Below the pieces are notes generated by a model. It was not told where the DNA came from. It saw only the letters and a list, made by a program, of their open reading frames with translations, and did not search any database. Positions 30,301-38,850 of a DNA stretch of 42,324 bases are shown here, piece by piece. The position numbers and the translations under genes were made by a program. Origin of the DNA: Synergistaceae bacterium (GTDB lineage Bacteria > Synergistota > Synergistia > Synergistales > Aminobacteriaceae); the NCBI GenBank assembly GCA_031272145.1, contig JAISUL010000024.1:1-42324 (forward strand), written 5' to 3'. The stretch's first letter is position 1, and every line of letters starts with the position of its first letter.

Positions 30301-33300
30301 GCGGGTTCGAGCTCATATCCGAGAGCTTGCGCACCAATACCGCGGTGATGACCTTCGGCAAAGCCCGCTCGATTGCGTCGACGTCATCGGCGCTGAAGAC
30401 CGAAGCGCCGCGCAAGGCCAAGCCGCGCGCGCGCAGCGCGGCTTCAACGGCGCCGACGCTCAGAGCAGCCGGAACATACCCGCTGGACTCCTTGAACTTA
30501 TCCAGGGCGTCGCGTATGAGCTTCCACCGCGGCCCCTTCGGATCCACCTGAACGAGCCTGCGCCCCTGATTGAGCGCGTCGTCAAGCGTGGCCACGGTCT
30601 TTATGTGGTTCTTTATCTCGAGAACCCTCCGCGTCTGAGTGTCGAGGCCCAAAGCGGACAGAGGAACCGTCGGCACCTTGGCCTTGAGCTTCTCGCGCGA
30701 ATTGGCGACCAGCTCGCTCACGTTCTCGATCCCAGCGTTGCGCAGGATGCTGAAGTCGCCGAGCTCGCTGACGGGGAAGTCCGGCACGCCGTCCGGCATT
30801 ACTCCGGTGCCTTTGACGGCCAAAAGCGCGCGCACGTCCCCGCCCGCGGCGTCGGGGCAGTAGTGCTCCAGCAGGGCGCGAACGGCGGCGTCCACATCAA
30901 GGGTGCCGAGATTAAATGGGTCGTCGGCCACGACGCGGCAAGGGGCAGTGATGCGCCGAAGCAGCGAATCGGACAGCCGCTCGCCGCTCGCCGCGACGCC
31001 TGGCAGGTCGCCGATGAGAGCCTTCCCGTTCAGCCTATCGCGGAACGCGGCCTCGTCCACGAAGACCTCGACCTCGCGCCTGTTGGCGGACGTGGGCTTG
31101 AGTTTGCCAAGGGCGTTCTTGACGTGCTCGAAGTTGGCTGACTTAACGCCAGTTTTGCCGCCGAGTATCTCTCCGAGCCTGTCGTCCGTCAGCCTTTGAA
31201 CCTGGCTGACGCTCTCGATGCCCGCGGCCTTGAAGGCGTCCACTATCTTCTTTTTGACGCCGCTCTTGGTCGGAATGTCGAGCTCGTCAAGCGACTGGCC
31301 GGCGTCGCCGCCTCCGGCCGCGTCAGCGAGCACGAACTTCGAGACCGCCGTGCCAGGCCCGAGGAGAAGCTGTAACGCCGCCTCGTCGAGCGGCTCGCCG
31401 ACCAGCGGCTTCGTATGCTCGTCGGCTCCGTCTATCTCTTTGAGAACAGGCGAGCCAGAGCCCAGGACGCGCAAGACCTCGGCCACGCCGCGTGAGTTCC
31501 TGCTCTCGGCCAAGACGTGCAGGACATCGTCCACAGCGCGTTTGGCCAAGATACGCAAGACCTCGACTAGGTCTCCGCCTGGCGGCGTCTTTATCTTCTC
31601 GCGAAGCTCCTCGCGCGACTTGGCGACAAGTCCGCTCACCGTGCGGATGTCTGCGAAATCCGACAAGGAGCGGACGGTATTCTCATAAAGATCGAGCTCG
31701 TCCACCGGGAAATCCGGCACTCCCTCCGGCAGGACGCCGGGGCCTCTCAATGCCGGAAGCTTTTCCCTCGCGACTCGCTCGTCTGCCTCGGCCTCGGCGG
31801 GATAATCAGGGTAATAGTTCTTGAGCAACCCGCGGAGGACGGCGTCGACGTCGAGGCCGTCTATGTTTATAGGAAAAGAGCCTGGAACCTCGCTCCCCCT
31901 GCCCACCAGGGTCTTGCCGTCGGCGGCCAGGGGCGTGCTGGCCATCGCGACGTGGTACTGATCCTCCTCGTCGGCGGCCAGAAACTCTATCTCACCGGTC
32001 AGCTTCCCGTCCTTGACCTCGCAGCGCGGCGTTATCAGGAAGCCGTAGTCGTTCAGCTTCGCGTATGTCGTCAGGGACGAGACCAGGCCTATGTTCGGCC
32101 CCTCAGGGGTCTCTATCGGGCAGACTCGGCCATAGTGCGTGTAGTGGACGTCGCGCGCCTCGAAGCCGGCTCGCTCTCTGCTCAGGCCGCCGGGGCCCAG
32201 CGCGGAAAGGCGCCGCCTGTGCGTCACCTCCGCCAGGGGGTTCGTTTGATCCATGAACTGAGAGAGCTGGCCGGAGCCGAAAAACTCCCTCAAGGCCGCC
32301 GCTATCGGGCGCACGTTTATCAGCTCCCGCCCCATCGTGGCGCTCAGGTTCGGGATCGTGGTCATGCGCTCCCTCGCGATGCGCTCCATGCGCAGTAGGC
32401 CTATTCTCAGCTGGTTCTGCAGAAGCTCGCCTATCGAGCGGACTCGGCGGTTGCCCAGGTGGTCTATGTCGTCGCTCTTCTTCTCGAGATCGCGAAGAGC
32501 GAACATCTCGCGGGCTATGGCCACGATGTCGTCCAGAGTGAGTAGCCTCTCGTCCTCGGAGATGTTCAGCCCGAGGCGGCGGTTCATCTTGTAGCGCCCG
32601 ACCCGCCCAAGCGTGTACCGCCTCGGGTCGAGGAACATGTTGCGCACGTACTCGCGGGCGTTCTCCACGCGGGCCGGCTCGTTGGGGCGGAGGCGGCGGA
32701 ATATCTCCTGCATCGCCTCGTCCACGCTCTGGGTCGTCTCCTTCTCCATCGTCAGGGCAAGGGATGGGTCAAGGGGGTAAACCTTCACTCCCTCGCGGTT
32801 CATGCGCCGCAGCCTGTCCAGAGCCTCGCGCGTGATGGGACGGCCTGACGCCGTGACCGACACCCCGCCGTCGTGTACGCTCTCGGCCGCGAGCATGCCC
32901 TTCAGGGAGTCGTCGAGGGACTTAAACTCCGGTTCAGCCCCCATCAGGCGTATGATTTCGTCGTTGTTCTTCGCCCCAAACGCCTTCATCAGCAGCGTCA
33001 TGGGCAGCTTGCGGCGGTTGTCGATGTTGACCGTCGCTATGTCCCCAGGCGTGGCGAAAAACTCCAGCCACGCCCCGCGGTCGGGTATTATCTTCGCCGA
33101 GCAGACCTCCTCGCCTCCGGTCGACTCCTCCTTCGAGAAGTAGACCCCAGCCGAGCGCGCCAGCTGGTTTATAACGACCCTCTCGGTGCCGTTTATGATG
33201 AAGGTACCCCTGTCGGTCATCACCGGAAAGTCGCTTAGGAATATCTCCTCCTCTTTCATTTCCCCAGTTTTATTGTTGGTCAGACGGATGGTGGCGCGAA

Positions 33301-33601
33301 TCGGACGCGCCCAGGTCATGTCCCGCTGACGCGCGACCGCCTCCGTCAGAACCGGCGCGTCCACGTGATAGCGGATAAACTCCAGCTTAAACTGGCCATC
33401 GTAGCTCTCTATCGGGAAGACCTCGCAGAGCAGCTCCTGAAGCCCCTGCAGCTGACGCTTGTCGGCAGGAACGTCGTCCTGATAGAACCGCCGGTAGGAA
33501 TCGCGCTGGATCTCGATCATGTTCGGTATCTCTATCAGGTCATGAGCGCGACCAAAAGTGTAACGCCGCCTCTTCTTACTCACCGTAACGAATTCAGGCA
33601 T
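24332..33601 (-). CDS. rpoB: RNA polymerase beta subunit with giant repeat insertions
   Basis: About 3,089 residues, roughly 2.5 times the usual length. The beta core is complete: rifampicin-region [13 protein letters not shown] near 445, DYMDVSPKQ near 1425, [12 protein letters not shown] near 1450, [12 protein letters not shown] near 2755, and the C-terminal clamp segment with [19 protein letters not shown]. Block 1 (residues about 571-1410) lies after DGKTLVGR. Block 2 (about 1516-2533) lies between EYIKVLEDG and [11 protein letters not shown]. Both are repeats of helix-hairpin-helix-like and other modules. The last 100 residues are an Asp, Glu and Ser-rich tail. GGGAGGG decides the ATG at 33601. 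There is no rplJ/rplL upstream. A GGGGGTC/GACTCCC hairpin lies in the leader (33623-33640). Confidence 0.95.
26000..29055 (-). repeat. RpoB insertion block 2 (about 1,020 residues), tandem array
   Basis: Coding segment between EYIKVLEDG and YDLIKFRRS of RpoB. A unit of about 490 bp recurs: the words for LPVGELGIY lie at 28089, 27602 and 27110, spaced 487 and 492 bp. Each unit has GISTVS(E/G)[11 protein letters not shown], then (A/T)RILNV(L/I)[25 protein letters not shown] and [17 protein letters not shown] shorter repeat of about 250 bp occurs near 26525 and 26770. Stretches of 40 or more bases are nearly identical between units. Confidence 0.85.
29370..31890 (-). repeat. RpoB insertion block 1 (about 840 residues)
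   Basis: Coding segment between the DGKTLVGR and VDYMDVS parts of RpoB. It contains three copies of a module with core PLDEAA(L/I/V)xLL and SKFVL (coding near 31330-31440, 30190-30300, 29870-29995). It also holds five helix-hairpin-helix-like units, such as [18 protein letters not shown] and its near copy [18 protein letters not shown]. (D/V)EAAFR(D/E)RLN words start a third module type. The frame is fully open. Confidence 0.85.
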
Positions 33602-33697
33602 GACACCAAGCCCTCCCATTATGGGGAGTCTTCGACCCCCAGGTGGAACAAAATTTTTAACCTCGGGACGGCAGACCCCGACTCGCGACGAACGGCT

Positions 33698-33726
33698 ATT
33701 CTATCATATCCGAGCGACTTTGTCAA
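33698..33726 (-). promoter_or_regulatory. Sigma70-like promoter of rpoB
   Basis: On the minus strand TTGACA (33721-33726), a 17-bp spacer and TAGAAT (33698-33703). The TGA stop of folC lies inside the TTGACA box. The predicted leader is about 90 nt. No further strong promoter or terminator was seen until the one before trbC. Confidence 0.75.
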
Positions 33727-35087
33727 GGGGCAGCCAGCTCCTTTCTGACCCTCCCAACCAAGTACAGGCTGCCGCACACGACCGTGACCTCGTTCTCCGC
33801 GACCGACCTCCTCACGGCCAGCATCGGGGCGTCGAACGGCTCCGGCGCGCTGCGCCACCCCGTGAGCGCGCCCGCCGCGAGCGCGAGCCTGTCGGCCGGC
33901 AGGCACCGCTCCATGCCTGGCACCTGCGTCGGGTACAGAGCAGGGGCAGGGGCAGGAAAAATCTGCGACAACGTACTCAGGCACTTCCTGTACTCCTTGT
34001 CCCTCATGGCCGCGTACACAATCCCGATTTTTTTGCCCCTTTCGCCCCACAGCTCCGACACGCACTCGGCGAGCTTCTTGACGCCGTCGGGGTTGTGACC
34101 GCCGTCTAGCACCACGCTCTTCCTTCCGTTCTCGGCTGCGAGGCGGAAGACCTCAAGCCTCCCCGGCCACCGAGCGCCAGCGATGCCCGAGAGGATCGCG
34201 TCGTCCGTGATGCGCGGTAGGCGAGACCCGGCCGCCAGCCGACGGTCGGCCGCCAGCGCCGCCGAGATGGCCAGAGACGCGTTGGCGATCTGGTGCCGCC
34301 CGATAAGTCCGGTGTGCACGCCCGTCAGCGAAGCCTCGGGGACTGCCCCCCCGCCCATAGAGCGCGAGCAAAAGTCAAACGTGCACCCCTGCTCGGACGC
34401 GCGCGCGTTCGACACCTCCGCGTCCCTAGATACTACAAAAGGCGCCGCCCCCGCGCGTCCGCAAAACTCCTCAAAAAGCGGGACAAGAGACGGGTTGTCC
34501 CCTAGATAGCAGGCCGGCGCGCCGGCTCGGACGACGGCGAACTTCTCCCCGGCGATCGCCTCGAGGGTGTTCCCGAGGTACTCCGTGTGGTCCATCGAGA
34601 CGGACGCCACAGCCGTGCAGAGGGTGTCGGAGGCCGAGAAGGTGTTCGTAGCGTCGAGCCGTCCACCCAGCCCGGCCTCGACGACCGCGAGCTCGCTCCC
34701 CTCGTCGCGCGCCAGAAGGAACGCCGCCGCCGTCACGAGCTCGAAGTACGACGGGCGGTCCTCCATCAGGACGCCGTCCGCCTCAACCGTGCGGACTGCC
34801 AGCTCCGCTGCCGCGAGCCAGCGGTCGGCCGGCAGCGCTGCGCCGTCCACGGTCAGGCGCTCGGCTGGGCTCTCAAGGTGGGGGCTCGTGTACATCGCGG
34901 TTCGGTATCCGGCGGCGCGGAAGATCGAGTCCAGGAACGCGCAGGTCGACCCCTTCCCGTTCGTGCCGACGACGTGCACCACCGGCGTTCCCGCGAGCGG
35001 GTCTCCCAGCAGCGCAAGGAGCCGCCGGACCCGCGCCAGCCCAGGGCGTATGCCGGGCGACGCGCAGGAGGTGAGCAGCGCCTCCAT
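33723..35087 (-). CDS. folC: Folylpolyglutamate synthase / dihydrofolate synthase
   Basis: About 454 residues. It adds glutamate to folates (and possibly to dihydropteroate). The P-loop VGTNGKGST is near residue 40. The Mur-ligase-family words DHTEYLGNTLEAIAGEK and GLIGRHQIANASLAI follow, and the C-terminal domain has LDGGHNPDGVKKL. The ATG at 35087 fits the family N-terminus (GIRPGLARVRRLL soon after). A TTG at 35141 would add 18 residues without a clear ribosome site. It is divergent from argG and ends within the rpoB promoter. Confidence 0.92.
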   Translation of the reverse strand: MEALLTSCASPGIRPGLARVRRLLALLGDPLAGTPVVHVVGTNGKGSTCAFLDSIFRAAGYRTAMYTSPHLESPAERLTVDGAALPADRWLAAAELAVRTVEADGVLMEDRPSYFELVTAAAFLLARDEGSELAVVEAGLGGRLDATNTFSASDTLCTAVASVSMDHTEYLGNTLEAIAGEKFAVVRAGAPACYLGDNPSLVPLFEEFCGRAGAAPFVVSRDAEVSNARASEQGCTFDFCSRSMGGGAVPEASLTGVHTGLIGRHQIANASLAISAALAADRRLAAGSRLPRITDDAILSGIAGARWPGRLEVFRLAAENGRKSVVLDGGHNPDGVKKLAECVSELWGERGKKIGIVYAAMRDKEYRKCLSTLSQIFPAPAPALYPTQVPGMERCLPADRLALAAGALTGWRSAPEPFDAPMLAVRRSVAENEVTVVCGSLYLVGRVRKELAAP

Positions 35088-35157
35088 CTCCACGAATGGG
35101 TCATTTACGTTTGTGTAAATTTTTTTACTCACCCCGGCCAAAAAGTACTTTTAGTTT

Positions 35158-35165
35158 AGTATAAT
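35158..35165. promoter_or_regulatory. Overlapping divergent minus-10 boxes of folC and argG
   Basis: The word AGTATAAT reads TATAAT on the plus strand (35160-35165, toward argG) and TATACT on the minus strand (35158-35163, toward folC). No good minus-35 box was found on either side, so this is a tentative shared promoter core. Confidence 0.35.
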
Positions 35166-35228
35166 GCGAACCCTGGGGGTTATACGAAAACACCCCGATA
35201 TTTTATAACTGAAGGGAATTGATTTTTC

Positions 35229-36470
35229 ATGGCTGGCGGGCAGGGGAAAAAGGGGAAAGTTGTTCTGGCGTACAGCGGCGGGCTGGACACGTCGGTTGCC
35301 GTGGTGTGGCTCTCCGAGCAGGGTTATGACGTCATAACCATGACAGCTGACGTGGGCCAGAAGGTCATCGACCTGCAGGCGGCGAAGAACAAGGCGCTTC
35401 ACAGCGGGGCGGTCAAGGCCTACATATTCGACCTGAAGAAGACCTTCGTCGAGAACTTCGTGTGGCCGTCCCTCAAGGCCAACGGCATGTACCAGGGGAG
35501 CTATCCCCTCACGTCGGCCCTGTCGCGGCCCCTCATAGCGAAGACCCTCGTGGACATAGCGAACCGCGACGGCGCCGTGGCGGTCGCCCACGGCTGCACC
35601 GGCAAGGGCCAGGACCAGGTGCGCATAGAGGTCTGCGCCACGGCCTTGAACCCGAAGCTCGAGGTGCTGGCCCCGGTGCGCGACTGGCACTTCAGCCGCG
35701 AGGTCGAGATGGAGTACGCCGTCAAGCACGGCATTCCGGTCAAGGCCACGGCCGCGTCCCCCTACAGCGTGGACGAGAACCTCTGGGGCCGCTCGATCGA
35801 GTGCGGCATGCTGGAGGACCCGTGGAACGAGCCGCCTGAGGACGCCTACGAGATGACGGTCAACCCGCTGTCCGCCCCCGACGCGCCGGGCTACGTCGAG
35901 ATAGCCTTCGACCGCGGCATCCCCGTCGCGCTGAACGGCGAGAGGATGGATGGCGTGAGGCTCATCGCCACGCTGAACGAGCTGGCCGGCAAGCACGGGG
36001 TAGGCCGCGTGGACATGGTGGAGGACAGGCTGGTCGGCTTCAAGAGCCGCGAGGTCTACGAGTGCCCGGCTCCCATAACGCTCATCGCAGCGCACCGCGC
36101 CATCGAGAGCATGACTCTAGACAAGCGCGTGCTTGCCCTCAAAAAGGAGCTTGAGGTGAAGTTCGCCGAGCTGACCTACGAGGGCTACTGGTACTCCCCG
36201 CTGCGCAGGTGCGTGGCGGCGTTCATCGACGAGACCCAGCAGTACGTGAGCGGCACGGTCAAGGTTCGCCTGTTCAAGGGTCAGGCCGTGGTGCGGGGCA
36301 TGAAGGCCGAGAAGACCATCTACCGCCACGACCTCGCGACCTACTCGGAGGGCGACGCGTTCGACCACTCGGCGGCCGTCGGGTTCATAAAGATATGGGG
36401 CCTGCCTGTGAGGACATGGACAAGCACCTTCCCCCCAGCGGAGCAGGCGGAGATACCCATAGAGGCGTAA
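35229..36470 (+). CDS. argG: Argininosuccinate synthase
   Basis: 413 residues, the usual length. It joins citrulline and aspartate using ATP, the penultimate step of arginine synthesis. The ATP-binding SGGLDTS motif is at residues about 16-22, with AHGCTGKGQDQVR and ASPYSVDENLWGRSIE further on. The ATG at 35229 is preceded by GAAGGGA. It stands alone on the plus strand without argH or other arginine genes nearby. A GC-only hairpin (36472-36488) follows the stop directly. Confidence 0.96.
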   Translation: MAGGQGKKGKVVLAYSGGLDTSVAVVWLSEQGYDVITMTADVGQKVIDLQAAKNKALHSGAVKAYIFDLKKTFVENFVWPSLKANGMYQGSYPLTSALSRPLIAKTLVDIANRDGAVAVAHGCTGKGQDQVRIEVCATALNPKLEVLAPVRDWHFSREVEMEYAVKHGIPVKATAASPYSVDENLWGRSIECGMLEDPWNEPPEDAYEMTVNPLSAPDAPGYVEIAFDRGIPVALNGERMDGVRLIATLNELAGKHGVGRVDMVEDRLVGFKSREVYECPAPITLIAAHRAIESMTLDKRVLALKKELEVKFAELTYEGYWYSPLRRCVAAFIDETQQYVSGTVKVRLFKGQAVVRGMKAEKTIYRHDLATYSEGDAFDHSAAVGFIKIWGLPVRTWTSTFPPAEQAEIPIEA

Positions 36471-36471
36471 G

Positions 36472-36488
36472 GGGGGCTTTGCCCCCCG
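36472..36488 (+). terminator. GC hairpin after argG
   Basis: GGGGGGC TTT GCCCCCC immediately after the argG stop. It lacks a T-run, so it may stabilise the mRNA end or be part of the REP-like G/C repeats near 40667 and 41899 and not be a classic terminator. Confidence 0.45.
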
Positions 36489-36527
36489 CCACTGGGGTTA
36501 GGCGCCTTTCCTCCTTAGCCCAGCTCA

Positions 36528-36993
36528 AAAATGTGCATTTAGGCGTCACCCCCTGTACCCCTGTCACTCACACCCCTCAAACCAGCGCGGCGACTGGGCT
36601 GAGGGCCGTGACAGGGGGGGGTGTCACGGGGGTCACTTTAGCTCTTTCCTGGGCACATTATGCTTGTGAGCACAGTGCTCAGTATATCTATATATATATA
36701 TATATACTTGTAGTATTTATATATAATAGGGGTCCTCTTCGGAGGTCCTTCTGAGCTGGGTCCCTCTCGATGAAATAAGATATGCTCGCATTATACACAG
36801 GGCAGACTTTGATGTCAAGAGGTTTTCTGAAATAAGTGAAAACATTTTGCATCTGGGGTGGATGTAGTGGAAAAAGACCCCAAAGTGACACCAAGCAACA
36901 CCCCCCCTGTCACAGCCTTCAGCCCAGTCGCCGCGCTGGTTTGAGGGGTGTGAGTGACAGGGGTACAGGGGGTGACGCCTAAATGCACATTTT
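36528..36993. mobile_element. Inverted-repeat element with 93-nt arms, MITE-like
   Basis: Arms 36528-36620 and 36901-36993 are inverted copies of 93 nt with two mismatches seen. The centre of about 280 nt is rich in A and T. It holds the palindrome GAGCACAGTGCTC (36668-36680), a TA tract (about 36685-36706), a UUCG-capped hairpin (about 36733-36750) and a minus-strand promoter. No transposase or credible coding frame is inside. A non-autonomous transposon is one reading; a structured RNA locus is another. Target-site duplications were not evident by eye. Confidence 0.6.
36790..36818 (-). promoter_or_regulatory. Consensus promoter inside the inverted-repeat element
   Basis: On the minus strand TTGACA (36813-36818), a 17-bp spacer and TATAAT (36790-36795), a perfect consensus. 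It would transcribe the AT-rich centre and then the left arm. No ribosome site and start follow at good spacing, so a noncoding RNA is likelier than a protein. Confidence 0.65.
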
Positions 36994-37053
36994 CGGACGG
37001 CGCATGCTGACCCTCTATGGGTCTGGTGCCCCAGATTTTTTGTACTGACCTAG

Positions 37054-37082
37054 TTGATTTTTTCTGATCGGCGTGATAGAAT
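37054..37082 (+). promoter_or_regulatory. Promoter of putative antisense RNA (antitoxin)
   Basis: TTGATT (37054-37059), a 17-bp spacer and TAGAAT (37077-37082). The transcript would begin near AAGTGAGAAGCAGGC (37086-37100) and run antisense through the small toxin-like gene. Confidence 0.6.
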
Positions 37083-37085
37083 CAA

Positions 37086-37250
37086 AAGTGAGAAGCAGGC
37101 GGTAGGCCGAAGCGGGGCGTGGCACCCCACTCCGGCGGTTTAAAACCACCTAAAAGAGTAAGGTAGATTACTTGCAAGCTATGGCGCGGAGAATCTCGAC
37201 AATCGCGGTACAGATAGCCGCTAGCGCCAGAAGAATATGTATCGCTGTGT
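37086..37250 (+). ncRNA. Putative antisense RNA to the toxin-like gene
   Basis: Predicted from the promoter at 37054-37082. It begins with the same 15 nt as the opposing mRNA, then contains a GGGGCGTGGCACCCC hairpin and a GGCGGTTTAAAACCACC near-palindrome before overlapping the toxin-like frame. The 3-prime end is unknown. Confidence 0.45.
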
Positions 37251-37254
37251 TCAT
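37168..37254 (-). CDS. Toxin-like 28-residue hydrophobic peptide
   Basis: The peptide begins MNTAIHILLALAAICTAIV, is one hydrophobic helix and ends with a short basic segment, RAIACK. AAAGGAGGTGATAACG is an unusually strong ribosome site before the ATG at 37254. A consensus promoter lies at 37327-37354, and a GGGGACGCCTCCCC hairpin just upstream of the ribosome site may limit translation. Size, hydrophobicity and a convergent antisense promoter match type I toxins such as Fst or TxpA in layout, but not in sequence I can recall. A membrane-active toxin is the best guess; a small membrane regulator remains possible. Confidence 0.6.
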   Translation of the reverse strand: MNTAIHILLALAAICTAIVEILRAIACK

Positions 37255-37326
37255 CGTTATCACCTCCTTTTGGGGAGGCGTCCCCGAAGCAGTAGAGGTT
37301 ACGCAGGCCTGCTTCTCACTTCTTCC

Positions 37327-37354
37327 ATTATATACACAAAAAGCCCGGAGTCAA
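37327..37354 (-). promoter_or_regulatory. Promoter of the toxin-like mRNA
   Basis: On the minus strand TTGACT (37349-37354), a 16-bp spacer and TATAAT (37327-37332). The transcript would start near AAGTGAGAAGCAGGC (complement of 37307-37321), the same 15 nt as the opposing RNA. Confidence 0.65.
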
Positions 37355-37422
37355 GGGGCAGGAGGCCTCCGGCGGGCAAGCAGCCCGTGGAGGCCTTCCC
37401 GCGGCCTCTAACTCCTACTCTC

Positions 37423-38850
37423 CTACTCCCCCTGTACCAGCTTCCCAGGGTTCATTATCTCCAGCGGGTCGAAGGCCAGCTTGATCGCTCGGTGTATCCT
37501 GCGCTCCTCCGGCGTCTTCGTCGAGAGCAGCGTCGGCAGCTTCAAGAACCCTACCCCGTGCTCGCCGCTTCCCACGCCGCCCAGCTTCACCGCCTCCTCG
37601 ATCATCTCGTGGAAGAACTGCTCGGCGTACTCGCCCCACTCCTCCGGCGGCATGCCATCGGGCTTCGCCGCCAGCGGGTGGATGTTCCCGTCCGCTATGT
37701 GCCCGCAGTTCCCCACTGGCACGCGCCACTTCTCCGCTAGCCTGTTGATGGTCTTTATCATGCTCGGCACGGCGGACAGAGGCACCACCACGTCGCCGGA
37801 CAGAGAGCAGTAGGGGTCGTAGGCCCTCATGCCCTCCGCAAGGTTCTGCCTCACGTTCCAGATCATCTGGGAATCTATGCGGCTCTCGGCCACGAAGACC
37901 TCGAAGGCGCCCTGAGCCTCGCATATCTTGCCCACCTTCTCGTAGGCCGCCTCGATCTCGTCGTCGTTGTTGCCCTCGATCTGGATCAAAAGGTACGCCT
38001 CAGTCCTGTCCTGATACGGAAGCGGCGTGCCGACGTAGTCCGTCGTGACCTTCGTCGCGAACCTGTCGAAGAACTCGCAGGATATAACCCGCGTCCCGGA
38101 CTGAACTACCTTCGCCACGGTCGAGACCATCGTGTCGAGGTCGGGATAGGCGGCAAGGAGGTTCACAGTGCGGCCGGGCAGGGGCTCAAGGTTCACTATT
38201 ACCTTCGTGATCACGCCGAGCGTGCCCTCTGACCCCACCATGAGCTGGAGCAGGCTGTAGCCCCACGTGTCCTTCCGGAACTTGCCGCCGAGCTGAACCA
38301 CCGCGCCGGACGGAAGCACGACCTCCAGCCCAAGCACGTGCCGCCTCGTGCTGCCGTAGCGTATGACCTTCCCGCCGCCCGCGTTGGTGCCGACGTTGCC
38401 TCCGATGAAGCTGGTCTCCGTGCTCATCGGGTAGCCGGCGTAGAGAAAGCCCTTCTCGGCTGCGGCCTTGCAGAGGTCGTTCGTCACCACGCCGGGCTCG
38501 ACGACCGCCACGCGGTTCACAGGGTCTATCTCCAAGATGCGGTTCATCTTCTCTATGGATAGCACTATGCCGCCCTTGACCGGAATGGCGGCGCCTGCCA
38601 GCCCGCTGCCGGCCCCACGCGGCGTCACCGGCACGCGGTAGCGGCTCGCTGTCTCCATTACGGCGCTGACCTGCTCCGCGTTCTCCGGCTTCACGACGGC
38701 GTCGGGGTTGTGCGCGAAGATCACCCCGGCCGTGTCGCACGCGTAGTTTTCCAGCGCGTCGCGGTCCTCGTAGACCACGTTCCTGTCGCCGATTTTCTGG
38801 CGGAGCTCCGCCACGACCTCAGGCGTCACCTTGCCGTATACGCCGCTCAT
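37423..38850 (-). CDS. glcD: GlcD-type FAD-linked 2-hydroxyacid dehydrogenase
   Basis: 475 residues, FAD_binding_4 / FAD-oxidase_C family. The FAD-binding region has VTPRGAGSGLAG and GGNVGTNAGGGKVIRYG. The C-terminal substrate domain has NCGHIADGNIHP and GSGEHGVGFLK. Family members oxidise D-lactate, glycolate or other 2-hydroxyacids. It overlaps etfA by 4 nt (ATGA), and the order etfB-etfA-dehydrogenase matches lactate dehydrogenase/Etf complexes of anaerobes such as Acetobacterium, where electrons pass to EtfAB. The substrate here cannot be fixed from sequence by eye. It is the last gene of this operon. Confidence 0.88.
   Translation of the reverse strand: MSGVYGKVTPEVVAELRQKIGDRNVVYEDRDALENYACDTAGVIFAHNPDAVVKPENAEQVSAVMETASRYRVPVTPRGAGSGLAGAAIPVKGGIVLSIEKMNRILEIDPVNRVAVVEPGVVTNDLCKAAAEKGFLYAGYPMSTETSFIGGNVGTNAGGGKVIRYGSTRRHVLGLEVVLPSGAVVQLGGKFRKDTWGYSLLQLMVGSEGTLGVITKVIVNLEPLPGRTVNLLAAYPDLDTMVSTVAKVVQSGTRVISCEFFDRFATKVTTDYVGTPLPYQDRTEAYLLIQIEGNNDDEIEAAYEKVGKICEAQGAFEVFVAESRIDSQMIWNVRQNLAEGMRAYDPYCSLSGDVVVPLSAVPSMIKTINRLAEKWRVPVGNCGHIADGNIHPLAAKPDGMPPEEWGEYAEQFFHEMIEEAVKLGGVGSGEHGVGFLKLPTLLSTKTPEERRIHRAIKLAFDPLEIMNPGKLVQGE

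Noticed and set aside
26000-31890. Possible CRISPR or tandem-gene array in the rpoB repeats
   Set aside because: The repeats are long coding modules in one open frame, without spacers or separate starts.
35151-36095. Minus-strand frame of about 314 residues opposite argG
   Set aside because: It lies antisense to a well-conserved argG and shows only His/Val/Arg-rich shadow composition.
36688-36894. 68-codon minus-strand frame within the inverted-repeat element
   Set aside because: It would start with TTG without a ribosome site, runs over the internal promoter and ends in the TA tract.
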